This document shows, one piece after another, positions 16,341-26,954 of a stretch of DNA of 64,000 nucleotides. The stretch's first letter is position 1. The number at the start of each line of letters is the position of its first letter. Below the pieces are notes generated by a model. The model was not told the DNA's origin. It searched no databases and was given only the letters and a program-made list of their open reading frames with translations. Source of the stretch: Hymenobacter crusticola (GTDB lineage Bacteria; Bacteroidota; Bacteroidia; Cytophagales; Hymenobacteraceae); NCBI RefSeq assembly GCF_002154225.1, contig NZ_MTSE01000002.1, positions 248,001-312,000 on the forward strand, written 5' to 3'. The position numbers were made by a program, and so were the translations under genes.

Positions 16341-16784
16341 TTACTTTTTGACCGCTAGGCTCCTGGCATCCGGATATTGATGTTGGGCGGGACTGCCGAG
16401 TGCTTGCTGCGTGCGCATAACGTTGACCTGCCGAGCCGCTTCATTGAAAAACTCTAGGCGGCGAATGAGCATCTCTTTCGTTAGTACACGACCTTCGGGG
16501 GTACGCATAAAGGCTTTCTTGTCTTCCAAGATGCGGCGCATAATGGCTTCCGTCTCCGATTCGTGCTGCATATACTGCTGATGAAACTCAGCTAGCCGAT
16601 CAAGGCCTTGGGTAGCTAGGCGGAAATGGTCGCCGCCTTGGTTGAGCACTTCGCAAAGTACATACACCTCTAGCGGGAGCGAGGTTTGCAATGCAGTTGT
16701 TCGCAAATCTAGTCCTACTTGCAACGCCTCTAGCAGGATTTCCACGTTGCGCTCAAACTGCTGATAGTAACCCGGAGCTTCCAT
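16341..16784 (-). CDS. Helical protein of unknown function
   Basis: A 147-residue, strongly helical, charged soluble protein (YYQQFERNVEILLEALQVGL, then LDRLAEFHQQYMQHESETEA, then REL-like segments). I recognise no domain, signal or membrane segment. It lies 138 bases downstream of the MoxR ATPase gene on the same strand, separated by a weak hairpin, so co-transcription is possible. Codon use resembles its neighbours. Confidence 0.7.
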   Translation of the reverse strand: MEAPGYYQQFERNVEILLEALQVGLDLRTTALQTSLPLEVYVLCEVLNQGGDHFRLATQGLDRLAEFHQQYMQHESETEAIMRRILEDKKAFMRTPEGRVLTKEMLIRRLEFFNEAARQVNVMRTQQALGSPAQHQYPDARSLAVKK

Positions 16785-16797
16785 CTTTTCAGGTAAT

Positions 16798-16909
16798 AAT
16801 TACCAGTTATCGTTTATGAATTGTTTAGCAAGCTATCATTTAATATCCAACTAGGAAGCATCAGCACAACCATGAACCTAGCCTTGAATACACCTGATAA
16901 CTGCTAATT
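16798..16909 (-). repeat. Imperfect inverted repeat downstream of the MoxR gene
   Basis: AATTACCAGTTATC (16798-16811) and GATAACTGCTAATT (16896-16909) are complementary with one mismatch, about 84 bases apart. It may be a weak structure in the spacer between the MoxR ATPase and the helical unknown. Confidence 0.35.
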
Positions 16910-16922
16910 GAAGCTTAGCAAC

Positions 16923-17888
16923 CTAGAGCAGCTCCTTGATAATCTGCTCGACACTGATGCCTTCCGCTTCGGCTTTGAAGTTGCGGACGATGCGGTGACG
17001 CAAGATGGGCAGTGCAATGGCACGCACATCTTCAATGTCGGGTGAATACTTACCGTTGAGCAACGCGTTGCATTTTGCACCTACGATAAGATGCTGCGAG
17101 GCTCGCGGCCCAGCCCCCCACTCTAGCAGTTGACTGACCCGAGCGGGAGCACGCTCCGTATTGGGGCGCGTTTTGTGTACAAGGTTTACGGCGTACTCTA
17201 TGACGTTGTCAGCTACAGGCACGCGACGAACTAAGTGCTGATAAGCCTGAATATCAGGCGCGTGCAGCACCTTGCTTACGCTTGGTTTTTTATCAGTGGT
17301 AGTATTCTTCACAATCTGCAACTCCGCTTCGTAGCTCGGGTAACCTAGCTCAATGTTGAACATGAAACGGTCGAGTTGCGCCTCGGGCAGGGGGTAAGTG
17401 CCTTCTTGCTCAATAGGGTTCTGGGTTGCTAGCACGAAGAACGGCCGATCGAGGGCGTAGCGCTTGCCAGCCACCGTCACCGAGTATTCTTGCATGCTTT
17501 CAAGCAGAGCAGCCTGCGTTTTAGGCGGGGTGCGGTTGATTTCGTCGGCTAGTACAATATTGGCGAACACCGGACCGTGCACAAACTGAAAGTTGCGGTC
17601 TTGCGTCAGCGTTTCCGAACCGACAATATCCGAAGGCATTAGGTCAGGCGTAAACTGAATACGGTTGAACGACAAATCCAGTGAATCGGCAATCGTCTGA
17701 ATTAAGAGCGTCTTGGCTAGGCCAGGTACTCCTACGAGTAAGCAATGGCCCTGAGAGAAAACGGCCGTCAGCACTAGCCGCACCACTTCATCTTGTCCGA
17801 TGATTACCTTACCAATTTCCTGACGCAGCGTTTGATAGGACGCAGCTAGCGCGTCGGCGGCTTCTTTGTCGGAAGAGAATGTACGCAT
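16923..17888 (-). CDS. MoxR-family AAA+ ATPase
   Basis: MoxR ATPases act as chaperones, usually with von Willebrand factor A partners, in the maturation of enzyme or envelope complexes. Walker A is GVPGLAKTLL near residue 58, Walker B/DExx is LADEINRTPPKTQAALLESM near 117, and sensor 1 is FVLATQNPIEQEGTYPLPEA with the downstream LDRFMFNIELGYPS. The family is normally followed by DUF58 and VWA genes; here those partners are absent, which is unusual. It is preceded by a hairpin that ends the parvulin transcript upstream. Confidence 0.93.
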   Translation of the reverse strand: MRTFSSDKEAADALAASYQTLRQEIGKVIIGQDEVVRLVLTAVFSQGHCLLVGVPGLAKTLLIQTIADSLDLSFNRIQFTPDLMPSDIVGSETLTQDRNFQFVHGPVFANIVLADEINRTPPKTQAALLESMQEYSVTVAGKRYALDRPFFVLATQNPIEQEGTYPLPEAQLDRFMFNIELGYPSYEAELQIVKNTTTDKKPSVSKVLHAPDIQAYQHLVRRVPVADNVIEYAVNLVHKTRPNTERAPARVSQLLEWGAGPRASQHLIVGAKCNALLNGKYSPDIEDVRAIALPILRHRIVRNFKAEAEGISVEQIIKELL

Positions 17889-17908
17889 GTAGGAGGGCTA
17901 AAAGCAAA

Positions 17909-17973
17909 AAGCTAAGAGGTAGAAGTGAGCAGCAGCACAATACTACTAATGCTCGACTTCTACCTCCTAGCTT
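17909..17973 (-). terminator. Hairpin after the SurA-like gene
   Basis: AAGCTAAGAGGTAGAAGT (17909-17926) pairs with ACTTCTACCTCCTAGCTT (17956-17973) with one mismatch, around a 29-base interior. On the minus strand it is followed by TTTTGCTTTT, so it probably ends the 17986-19377 transcript. Confidence 0.65.
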
Positions 17974-17985
17974 CTTACCTGATTT

Positions 17986-19377
17986 TTAAAGAGTGGTTGG
18001 TGCAAGTACTTTGCAGTCGGTGTACTGAGGATCTACCTCAATAAACACGCTACCCCGGTTTTGTTTAAACCATTCGTCCAGGGCCTTATTTTTCTTTTCG
18101 TTCAAGGCGGCTTGCGAAATCTTCTGGTAGTCGTCCTTCAGGTTGGCCTGGTGGGGAGGCGTATTCGACTTCAGCCAAATGATACGCATCGCATCCTTTC
18201 CGTCATCAGTACGGTAGGGGAGAGGCGGCGTAATATGGCCCACCTTCATGGTGTCAATCGTGAAGAAGATAGCGGGGTCTAGCTTGTCAAGTGGCAAGTA
18301 AGTGCTACCATCCTGGCGATTGGTGAGCAGACCGCCACTGGCGCCCGAGGGTTTATCGTCTGAGATGTCCTTAGCCGCTTTCGCAAAGGTAATGCTGTCG
18401 GCTAGGATGCGGCTGCGAAGTTTGGTAAGCTGTGTCGCCGATTCGTTCACATCTTTACTTCCTGTTTCGGGCTTGATCAGGATGTGACGGGTGCTGAAAG
18501 ACTCACCTTTCCGCTCAATCAGCTGAATCAGGTGAAAGCCAAACTGCGATTCAACAATCGGCGACATTTGACCAGGCTCTAAGCGCAAGGCTGCCGCCGA
18601 ATACTCGGGTGCTAGGTCTTTACGCGTGAAGAAGCCTATGTAGCCGCCTTCAGCAGCCGAGCCGGGGTCTTGGGAGAATTGCTTGGCCAGTGTCTCGAAA
18701 CTCTCACCAGCCTGGATGCGGGCACGTAAGTCGTTGAGCTTCGCAATGGTAGCTTGCTTAGCTGACTGATTTACCTGAGCTAGCTTTACAATCTGGCCTA
18801 CTTCTACTTCAGTGGAAAAGTACGGTAGGCTGTCTTTCGGAATACGGCTAAAGTACTGGCGTACTTCGCGCGGCGTCACGGTTACTTTGCCGGCAATCGT
18901 CTCCTGCATTTTCTGCTGCACAAGCTGATCTTTTACTTGGCTGCGCAGATCTTCTTTGAGCTGCTTAAGTGGCTTGTTATAAAATTCTTCCAGCTTTTTC
19001 TCCGAGCCAATCTGCTGCACGAAGTAAGCCATGCGCCGATTTAACTCGCCGTTTACTTGGTCGTCTGTTACCGTAACGGAGTCCGTTTCGGCTTTGGCTA
19101 GCATAAGCTTGCCCATAACAATGCCTTGTAGAAGACGGCAACGCAAATCAAGGGGCAGCGGTTTGCCTTCGGCACGAGCTTCCTCTTGAGCGTAACTAGC
19201 GTCCAGGTCCGACTTAAGCACGATTTGGTTGTCGAGCTTTACGATGATGGCATCAACCATCTTATTGCCTACGGGTCGGCCTATTCCCAACTGCGCGAAA
19301 CTAGCAACCGTTGTGCTAACCAGTAAGAAAACGCTCAGCAGCGCCCCACGAACCGGCGTACGAGAAAAATGAGTCAT
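17986..19377 (-). CDS. SurA-like periplasmic peptidyl-prolyl isomerase
   Basis: A signal peptide (ALLSVFLLVSTTVASFAQ) precedes a SurA-type N-terminal chaperone domain (VDAIIVKLDNQIVLKSDLD) and two parvulin domains: the first from EVEVGQIVKLA with FSQDPGSAAEGGYIGFFTR and FGFHLIQLIERKGE, the second from TRHILIKPETGS with SGASGGLL. SurA escorts outer-membrane proteins through the periplasm. The 463 residues fit the family. It lies close to a second parvulin gene at 19662-21950, both on the minus strand, forming an envelope-folding pair. Confidence 0.9.
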   Translation of the reverse strand: MTHFSRTPVRGALLSVFLLVSTTVASFAQLGIGRPVGNKMVDAIIVKLDNQIVLKSDLDASYAQEEARAEGKPLPLDLRCRLLQGIVMGKLMLAKAETDSVTVTDDQVNGELNRRMAYFVQQIGSEKKLEEFYNKPLKQLKEDLRSQVKDQLVQQKMQETIAGKVTVTPREVRQYFSRIPKDSLPYFSTEVEVGQIVKLAQVNQSAKQATIAKLNDLRARIQAGESFETLAKQFSQDPGSAAEGGYIGFFTRKDLAPEYSAAALRLEPGQMSPIVESQFGFHLIQLIERKGESFSTRHILIKPETGSKDVNESATQLTKLRSRILADSITFAKAAKDISDDKPSGASGGLLTNRQDGSTYLPLDKLDPAIFFTIDTMKVGHITPPLPYRTDDGKDAMRIIWLKSNTPPHQANLKDDYQKISQAALNEKKNKALDEWFKQNRGSVFIEVDPQYTDCKVLAPTTL

Positions 19378-19613
19378 GGAATCAAGTAATAACGTTCACC
19401 AAGAGCTAGCTCGCTCTGTAAACCTAGGTTGCTTTGCAAACGCACAAAGCAGCCGGTAAATTTCAACATAAATCCTTTCTCTGACAAAAAGCCGCTCCGA
19501 TAGTGGCATTTTGAACAAGAGCCGCTAAAACAGGCCCACGTTGCATGCGTCGCTAAAATAATGTTGCACGCTGCGTATAGAGCACCTAGCAGCGGCGAAG
19601 CATCGGAAAAATA

Positions 19614-19643
19614 AAACGCCCTGGTTGGTTTGCCAGGGCGTTT
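19614..19643 (-). terminator. Terminator after the PpiC-type lipoprotein gene
   Basis: Stem AAACGCCCTGG / CCAGGGCGTTT with an 8-base loop, about 18 bases beyond the stop codon, followed by TTAT-type sequence on the minus strand. Confidence 0.8.
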
Positions 19644-19661
19644 GAGAAAGATCGAAGCAGC

Positions 19662-21950
19662 TTACTTAGTTACCAGCTTATCAACTTCGGGCTGATTTAT
19701 TTTCACGGGGTACTTCTCGCGAAGCTGAGCAACCCATTGCTTTTCCAGATAATTCTGGTAGTCGGAAGTGGCTTGTCCTCGTGCTTCCGACAACGTTTTG
19801 GGACCTGCAGGTAATGCTTTGTCGATGGTAACGGCGTAGTAGCGGCCATCCTTCTGCACATTGTAAGTGCCGGGGCCTTTGCTCATTAGCTCGTCTACTA
19901 CTTTGTTATCACCTTTCTGAAAGTTGCGCTGCGTAATCTGCACAGCCAATGAGTTCTGCTCATTCAAGCTAGCTTCTAGCATTGCTGGGTTGGTGCTGAA
20001 CAGCACTGCTTGAGCAGCGCTAGTACCTTTCGGGGTATAGAAGCTTTCGGTCGTAACGCCTTTCTGCTTCAAATAATTAAGCACGCTAGCCGACCGGCGC
20101 TTGGCCAATGCCGCGCTTTCTTCTTTGCGGGGCTTCAGCAAGCTGCTCGTGTTCAGCAGCAAGGTAGTGTCTGTGGCAAGCTGGGTAGCGAGGCGGTCGA
20201 GGGCGAGTTGGCTGGCAGGAAGCAGTTCAGTTGTGTTGCCTTTGAACTGTAGCGACGACAGTGGGTTTTCCTTCACAGCATACACACCAAATTTCATCTG
20301 CTGCTGCGCTTTCGTGAGCAGGTCGGGGCTGGCAGCGCTGATAACCGTGCCGTGCACGCGAGGCTCCCATTGGTATTTGCTCTGGTTTTCGGCGAAAAAC
20401 TTCTCCAAGCCAGTCGTGTCTTCAATAGCTTTGGACCAAACTTTTTCATCCATCAGCTGGAAGAGTAAAATACCATCGCGGTATTCCTTCACCAGCATGC
20501 GGTAGTCCTCATGCTTGGTTTCCAAGTTGGCCTTTTCGTAGTCGGTCAGGCTCTGATCTACATATTGGTCGTAGAGCAGTTGCATAGCATAACGCGGCTC
20601 CGAACCCGTGCGTGGGCGTTGGTTTTGCTGCACAAAGGCTAGAAAATCTTTCGCTAGGTACGGCTTGCCTTGGATAGTAAACAACGTTGAGTTGTCGCTT
20701 GGGCCCTTGCTAGCTTTCGTTGCCGCTGCTGGGGTCGTATACTTGAAATGGCCGCTCACCAGCGAGGTGTCAGCTTTGCTGAAAATGTAGTCCTTGCCGA
20801 CCTTGTTCTCAACGAATTGATTTTCTGTGCGAATACGCTTGAGAAAGGCCGTGCGGTTTAGCTCCGAGCGCGAATCCTTGGCTACTTTGCTTTTCAGCGT
20901 GGGCTCCATGGCAGCAAACGTCGGAATGGCTTGCTTTTCAATGAGCTTGATGATGTGCCAGCCATACGGAGTTTGCACGGGTGCCGAAATGTCACCGGGT
21001 TTTTGCAGCTTAAAGGCGGCCTCTTCAAAGCTAGGAATCATGCGGCCGGTGCTGAAAGGTGGAAGCTCTCCGCCGTTGGCTGCCGAGCCCGCATCTTCCG
21101 AAAACTGGGTTACTAGCTTTTCCCAATCCTCTTTGCGCTGCAAACGGCTGTAGAGCTCATCGATCTTCTTTTTGGCCGTCAGCGAGTCCGCTTTGGGCTG
21201 ACCTGGCGTGGCCCGAATCATCAAGTGGGCAACTTTGATCTCGCCTTGTGCTGGACGAGCGTCGTTTACCTTGATGAGGTGGTAGCCGAAACGCGTGCGC
21301 ACTGGCTGCGACACCTGCCCCACTGGCGTGCGGTACGCGGCCGACTCAAAGGGATACACCATCTGCATGGCGGTGAAGTACCCTAGCTTGCCACCGTTTT
21401 CGCGAGCCGATGGGTCCTCCGACGCTTCTCGGGCTATTTTGTTGAAATCCTCGCCGCCAGTTATGCGTTGGCGCAGGGCCGTAGTCTTTTGGTAGGCTGC
21501 CAAAGTATCCTTTGGGTCGGCATCAGGCGCCACCCGAATCAGGATGTGAGAAGCGCTGATTTCCTTGCTCATCCGATCGTAAGCTTCCCGCACAAGCTGG
21601 TCGGTTACGCTTTTCTCGGTGAGGTAAGGTTGCGCTAACTGCTGCTTGTAGCCGGCAAGCTCCTGCTTGAAGGCTTGCGTGGTATCGAGGCCGCGCTGCT
21701 CAGCTTCCAGTACTTTTAATTTGAAGTTGGTATACAGGTCTAAGTATTCCGTTACGCTGGGCTTCGTCCCAAATTCGGGCGCCGCACTATTATTCTTGCG
21801 GTAGACGTACGCAAACTCCGAGGCAGGAACCTCGTGGGTACCTAGGGTTTCCAGTACGGGCTGTTTAGCGGTAGTAGTCGGTTTAGTAGACTGGCACCCG
21901 GCCAGCAGCGCGCCGGCAGCAAAGCCAGCGTACAAGATGCGTTTGTGCAT
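19662..21950 (-). CDS. Lipoprotein peptidyl-prolyl isomerase, multi-parvulin
   Basis: The N-terminus is a lipoprotein signal (ILYAGFAAGALLAGC, Cys19). At least two parvulin domains follow: residues about 128-230 (EISASHILIRVAPDADPKDT, REASEDPSARENGGKLGYFT, RFGYHLIKVNDARP) and about 235-340 (EIKVAHLMIRATPGQPK, FSEDAGSAANGGELPPF, PYGWHIIKLIE). The C-terminal half (about 400 residues) is helical with no recognised domain and resembles the long C-terminus of Bacteroidota PpiD/SurA-like proteins. It probably acts in the periplasm on outer-membrane proteins together with the SurA-like gene downstream. Confidence 0.9.
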   Translation of the reverse strand: MHKRILYAGFAAGALLAGCQSTKPTTTAKQPVLETLGTHEVPASEFAYVYRKNNSAAPEFGTKPSVTEYLDLYTNFKLKVLEAEQRGLDTTQAFKQELAGYKQQLAQPYLTEKSVTDQLVREAYDRMSKEISASHILIRVAPDADPKDTLAAYQKTTALRQRITGGEDFNKIAREASEDPSARENGGKLGYFTAMQMVYPFESAAYRTPVGQVSQPVRTRFGYHLIKVNDARPAQGEIKVAHLMIRATPGQPKADSLTAKKKIDELYSRLQRKEDWEKLVTQFSEDAGSAANGGELPPFSTGRMIPSFEEAAFKLQKPGDISAPVQTPYGWHIIKLIEKQAIPTFAAMEPTLKSKVAKDSRSELNRTAFLKRIRTENQFVENKVGKDYIFSKADTSLVSGHFKYTTPAAATKASKGPSDNSTLFTIQGKPYLAKDFLAFVQQNQRPRTGSEPRYAMQLLYDQYVDQSLTDYEKANLETKHEDYRMLVKEYRDGILLFQLMDEKVWSKAIEDTTGLEKFFAENQSKYQWEPRVHGTVISAASPDLLTKAQQQMKFGVYAVKENPLSSLQFKGNTTELLPASQLALDRLATQLATDTTLLLNTSSLLKPRKEESAALAKRRSASVLNYLKQKGVTTESFYTPKGTSAAQAVLFSTNPAMLEASLNEQNSLAVQITQRNFQKGDNKVVDELMSKGPGTYNVQKDGRYYAVTIDKALPAGPKTLSEARGQATSDYQNYLEKQWVAQLREKYPVKINQPEVDKLVTK

Positions 21951-22123
21951 ACGGGAAATAAGAATCTGAAAGAGCAGTCGGTAATAGTAATTATGAAAAG
22001 AGCGTGACCGGCTGACTGTTGCAATTTTACGGATTTTTTCTTGGCTCTCCCACGCCTTGTAGGATTAGGATACGGAATAGGATTGTAAAGCTGACCTAGG
22101 CCATAGTAGCCCAGAAAAAGAAA

Positions 22124-22150
22124 GAGCCTGCTTTCGGGTGAAGCAGGCTC
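22124..22150 (-). terminator. Terminator of the partner-switching operon
   Basis: Stem GAGCCTGCTT / AAGCAGGCTC with a 7-base loop, followed on the minus strand by TTTCTTTTTC, about 40 bases beyond the stop of the anti-sigma kinase-like gene. Confidence 0.8.
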
Positions 22151-22191
22151 AAAAGGGAACATCGTAGTAAAAGAGCAGCGCCTATGTGGTA

Positions 22192-22605
22192 TTAGCTTAG
22201 GCGCTTGTAGAGGCGACAGACGTTATGATTATTAGCGCTTTCGAACTCCACCTTGTCCATGATTCGGTTGACGAGAGCCATGCCTACTCCTCCTTTCTTG
22301 CCGAGACGGATAAATTCAGGTAAATCAGGCTCGCGGAAAGAAGAAGGCGTGTATGAGTGGTTGCTGCCGTCTTCTATTTCAATGGAGAAGGTATGGTTCT
22401 CAACTGCCAAAGCTAGGTCTAAAAACTGGGACTCATCCTCAGCGTTTGCGTGGATAATCAGGTTAGCCACTACTTCATCTACCGCCACCAATAGCTGGTT
22501 GAGCAGCACATCAGAGAGATGATACGTATTCAAAAAAGCCGTAACGAAATCGCGCACGACCTTTAGGTTGCGGCGATTACAGCTGATTCTAATAGCGTTT
22601 CTCAT
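22192..22605 (-). CDS. Anti-sigma regulatory factor, RsbW/SpoIIAB-type serine kinase
   Basis: A GHKL ATPase of 137 residues: N box VAVDEVVANLIIHANA near residue 45, G1 IEIEDGSNHS, and G2 GKKGGVGMALVNRIMD near 110. In partner-switching systems this kinase phosphorylates the STAS antagonist and otherwise binds a sigma factor or other target. It is the third gene of the module. The frame is open to 22659, overlapping the STAS gene; the ATG at 22605 gives a 19-base gap and starts at the conserved domain, so I prefer it. Confidence 0.88.
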   Translation of the reverse strand: MRNAIRISCNRRNLKVVRDFVTAFLNTYHLSDVLLNQLLVAVDEVVANLIIHANAEDESQFLDLALAVENHTFSIEIEDGSNHSYTPSSFREPDLPEFIRLGKKGGVGMALVNRIMDKVEFESANNHNVCRLYKRLS

Positions 22606-22624
22606 TCTCAACACTCGCTCCTGA

Positions 22625-22954
22625 TCAGATAGCTGTAGCTTCTGCCGCTGATGGTACAATAGTCATGAGGGCGTCCAACCCCAAGATTTCAAACACGTTG
22701 TGCACTTTCTCCTGCATGTTGAAGAACACTAGCTTCACGCCAGCGTCCTGAAAGCTTTGCAAGTGCGAGATAAAAACGCCCAAGCCCGCCGAAGAAATAT
22801 AATTCAGGCGCTGGCAGTCAATCAGAACTTTCTGGTAGTTCAGAATCTCTGGTTTGGCCAGTTCCGTGTCGAGCAGCACAGAAGAACTAGCGTCCAGCTC
22901 TCCGTCGAGAATGAGCGTAAGAATGTTATCGGAAGCTTGTTGAGTCACTTTCAT
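22625..22954 (-). CDS. STAS-domain anti-sigma factor antagonist
   Basis: A complete 109-residue STAS domain: LILDGELDASSSVLLDTEL, then KVLIDCQRLNYISSAGLGVF, which contains the phosphorylatable Ser in ISSAGLG. When unphosphorylated, such proteins bind the RsbW-type kinase and release its target. It sits between the phosphatase (14 bases upstream) and the kinase (19 bases downstream), so the order matches the signalling cycle. Confidence 0.93.
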   Translation of the reverse strand: MKVTQQASDNILTLILDGELDASSSVLLDTELAKPEILNYQKVLIDCQRLNYISSAGLGVFISHLQSFQDAGVKLVFFNMQEKVHNVFEILGLDALMTIVPSAAEATAI

Positions 22955-22968
22955 ACGGGTGCTCTACG

Positions 22969-25065
22969 TTAGATGCCAGGTTCGGGTTGAGAGGCGCGAA
23001 ACTTGATAACGAGCAGGGTTTGATCGTCGTGAATAGGCTGCCCACGGCTGAACTCGGCTAAGTCGTCCAGGATCTGCGTTTTAATTTCGTCGGCGCTCAG
23101 ATAGTACGTACGTTCCAGCATTTGTTTCAGCCGCTCCTCACCGTACTCCGATTGGTCAGCTGCACGCGCTTCGACAATGCCGTCGGTGTAGATTACCATC
23201 ACGTCACCCGGGTTGTAGTCGTAAAACTGGTTCTTGATGTGGCGTTCGTACGATTCGTTCCGGATGATGCCGAGTCCTAAGCCAGCCGTGCGGAAGTAAG
23301 ACACTTCCTCTTTAATGGAATGGTAATAGAGCGTGTGGCAATGGCCAGCGCGCGCAAACACAAAACCACCGTGCTCATAATCAATGATGTAGAGCGAGGC
23401 TGTGATAAAGGATGACTTTTCCAGGCAGTGCACCAGCGCCGTGTTAGCCATCGACATGAACTTGCTAGGTACCGGAAACTTCTCACGCTCCGAGCGAGCT
23501 AGGGGGTTTTCCTGCATCAGCGCGTGAAAGATGCCTTTCATCTGGGCCATATGGAAGGCTGCCGTAACGCCCTTGCCCGAAACGTCGCCGATGAGGATAG
23601 CCAGCCGGCGACCTGGCAGGTGCAGAAAGTCGTAGAAGTCGCCGCCGACTTCCTTCGCGGCTAGGGCGTGCGAGCTGATTTCGAACCAGTTATCAGTAGG
23701 TAGGTTTTTAGGAATCAGGCTGTCTTGCACGGACGAGGCAATCTTCAGCTCCTCCTGTACCCGCTCATTCTGAATGGACCTAGCCATGAGCTGCAAGTTC
23801 TCGATGCTGAGTACCGTCTGACTAGTAAAAGTCTGCAAGATGCTCATGTTCTCGCGGTCGAACCCTTGCCGTTGGCGTTTGAGCAGATAAAGCGTGCCAT
23901 AGTTGCGCTTAGTAGAGCGCAAAGGCATCACAATCAACGCTTCAAACTCTAGGCCGAGTGCCCGAAAACCACTACTGTTATTAAGATCGTTGTTCAGATA
24001 CTCAATCTGGCCTAGGTTGTAGTCGGCGAGCAAGCGGCGGATGGCGACTGAATCGGCTTCTGCGATGTTATGCCGTTGATACGTTGTGAGGGTGTCTTCT
24101 TCGAGTATATCGAGCCAAGCTGCGTCGGCTTCTACCGTTTGTACCGCAGAGTCGAAGAGCATGGCATACACTTCCTCCTCTGTTTGCCCGCGTTGAATAA
24201 GCTGGGTCAGGCGTTGCAAGCTTAGAATCTCTTCTCTTTTCTGCTCGAAGACGCCGGCCGTTGGCAAATTAAACAACGTGACGAGCAAGCCCATTACGGC
24301 GTAGAACGTAGCAAAGAAGACGGTGAGTACTAAGAAGGCGTGTTGTGAGGCAGGTGCTACCAGGCGTGGGTCTTGCTCGATGCGCAGAAAGTACGCCACG
24401 AAGATGGTCATACTCATCAGGATAGCACCTTGCAGCAGCACTGCCTCTAGCTTTTGCCGGCGGTTGAGGTAAGCAACCCACTTCTGATTGCCACTCAAGT
24501 ACACGCCGAAAAAAGCTAGCGCCCCTAGGACCGGTAGCGTGAAGTACAAAGGAAACTGCCAGCTGATGAGCCGAAACAGTAACGTAACTCCGAGCAACAC
24601 TTCAAACCACAGCCACTCGCGTTGTAGGCGCTCGGAAGCTCGAAACAGCACCAACGACCGCCAGGCATAATTGGTGAAGGCCAAAAAGATGACAAACAGC
24701 CCTAGGTTGACTGTGTAAACAATGGCGAAGAATGTGCGGTCGGTGGCAGCATGTTTAAATTGTACTACTCGTTCAAGCAGATGCAGCCCTACGCAAACAG
24801 TGGCTAAGAGTCCAGGGCCGAGCACCAACCGCCGTAGTAAGCCAACGAAATCAGTGCCGCGCAGTAGGTTTGGTTGCGCCCGCTGATAGCCGAAAACGGC
24901 AGCTACAAAAACTGCCTGAGCCGTTAGTGTTATCCAATTGGGGGGGATACCAAAGCGGCTAGCAGCAGCCGGACTTGCGTGCAGCAGCGTACTAACGAGC
25001 AACACCATCCAACTCAGCAGCATTAGCGGCAAAAATGCCGTTTCAAGCTTCTGGCGAATTGTCAT
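22969..25065 (-). CDS. Membrane PP2C-type phosphatase with GAF domain (RsbU/SpoIIE-like)
   Basis: About eight membrane helices fill the first 275 residues, followed by a helical linker, a GAF domain (about 285-430, EVYAMLFDSAVQTVEADAAW to TSQTVLSIENLQLMA) and a C-terminal SpoIIE phosphatase (about 450-690) with the metal-binding motifs GGDFYDF, IGDVSGKGVTAAFHMAQ and IYTDGIVEA. Such enzymes dephosphorylate the STAS antagonist in response to a signal, here probably read by the membrane or GAF part. It heads the phosphatase-STAS-kinase operon. Confidence 0.92.
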   Translation of the reverse strand: MTIRQKLETAFLPLMLLSWMVLLVSTLLHASPAAASRFGIPPNWITLTAQAVFVAAVFGYQRAQPNLLRGTDFVGLLRRLVLGPGLLATVCVGLHLLERVVQFKHAATDRTFFAIVYTVNLGLFVIFLAFTNYAWRSLVLFRASERLQREWLWFEVLLGVTLLFRLISWQFPLYFTLPVLGALAFFGVYLSGNQKWVAYLNRRQKLEAVLLQGAILMSMTIFVAYFLRIEQDPRLVAPASQHAFLVLTVFFATFYAVMGLLVTLFNLPTAGVFEQKREEILSLQRLTQLIQRGQTEEEVYAMLFDSAVQTVEADAAWLDILEEDTLTTYQRHNIAEADSVAIRRLLADYNLGQIEYLNNDLNNSSGFRALGLEFEALIVMPLRSTKRNYGTLYLLKRQRQGFDRENMSILQTFTSQTVLSIENLQLMARSIQNERVQEELKIASSVQDSLIPKNLPTDNWFEISSHALAAKEVGGDFYDFLHLPGRRLAILIGDVSGKGVTAAFHMAQMKGIFHALMQENPLARSEREKFPVPSKFMSMANTALVHCLEKSSFITASLYIIDYEHGGFVFARAGHCHTLYYHSIKEEVSYFRTAGLGLGIIRNESYERHIKNQFYDYNPGDVMVIYTDGIVEARAADQSEYGEERLKQMLERTYYLSADEIKTQILDDLAEFSRGQPIHDDQTLLVIKFRASQPEPGI

Positions 25066-25378
25066 GAAGTAAGGTAAAGTACAGTTTTTTTGCTTTCACT
25101 GTCAAAGACAATAAAGCATAATGAATTGGCAAGATAAGCTTTCCGGCGCAAATTCGTTTGTGCGTAGCTACAACCGGATTAGTAAAACGCAGAAGCAAGC
25201 AAGGCGCGAAAAAGTATTCTTAGTAGCTATAATTTAACAAATCAGAGTTTTTTCTTCGGAGTCCAAGTAACTCAATAACCGACGCGCCAGAAAATGCTAG
25301 TCTGACTAGTACGTATTTCTGCTTAGCTGTAAGTGTTTTTACTGACTTAGCTATGAGAAAGCAAGTGTTCAAAAAGTA
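25066..25378. other. Intergenic stretch, no gene seen
   Basis: About 310 bases upstream of the phosphatase gene and downstream of guaB. No open frame or RNA gene that I recognise. It should hold the promoter of the partner-switching operon; a TACTTTAC sequence close to the start codon is only a weak box. Confidence 0.5.
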
Positions 25379-25416
25379 CATAATCCTACTTGCCAGTGCG
25401 GCAAAGTAGGATTATG
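25379..25416 (-). terminator. Terminator of guaB
   Basis: CATAATCCTACTTGCC (25379-25394) pairs with GGCAAAGTAGGATTATG (25400-25416) with one bulged base. It lies just beyond the guaB stop codon. Confidence 0.7.
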
Positions 25417-25439
25417 CTAGGATAAGGAAGGAAGATTAC

Positions 25440-26924
<1,485 letters not shown>

Positions 26925-26946
26925 TTAGGTACTTCTTATTGCCGGA

Positions 26947-26954
26947 CAAAGATA
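26947..26954 (-). promoter_or_regulatory. Candidate guaB promoter -7 box
   Basis: TATCTTTG on the minus strand, a full TAnnTTTG match. The predicted start near 26940 leaves a leader of about 28 bases. The upstream -33 element is weak. Confidence 0.5.
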
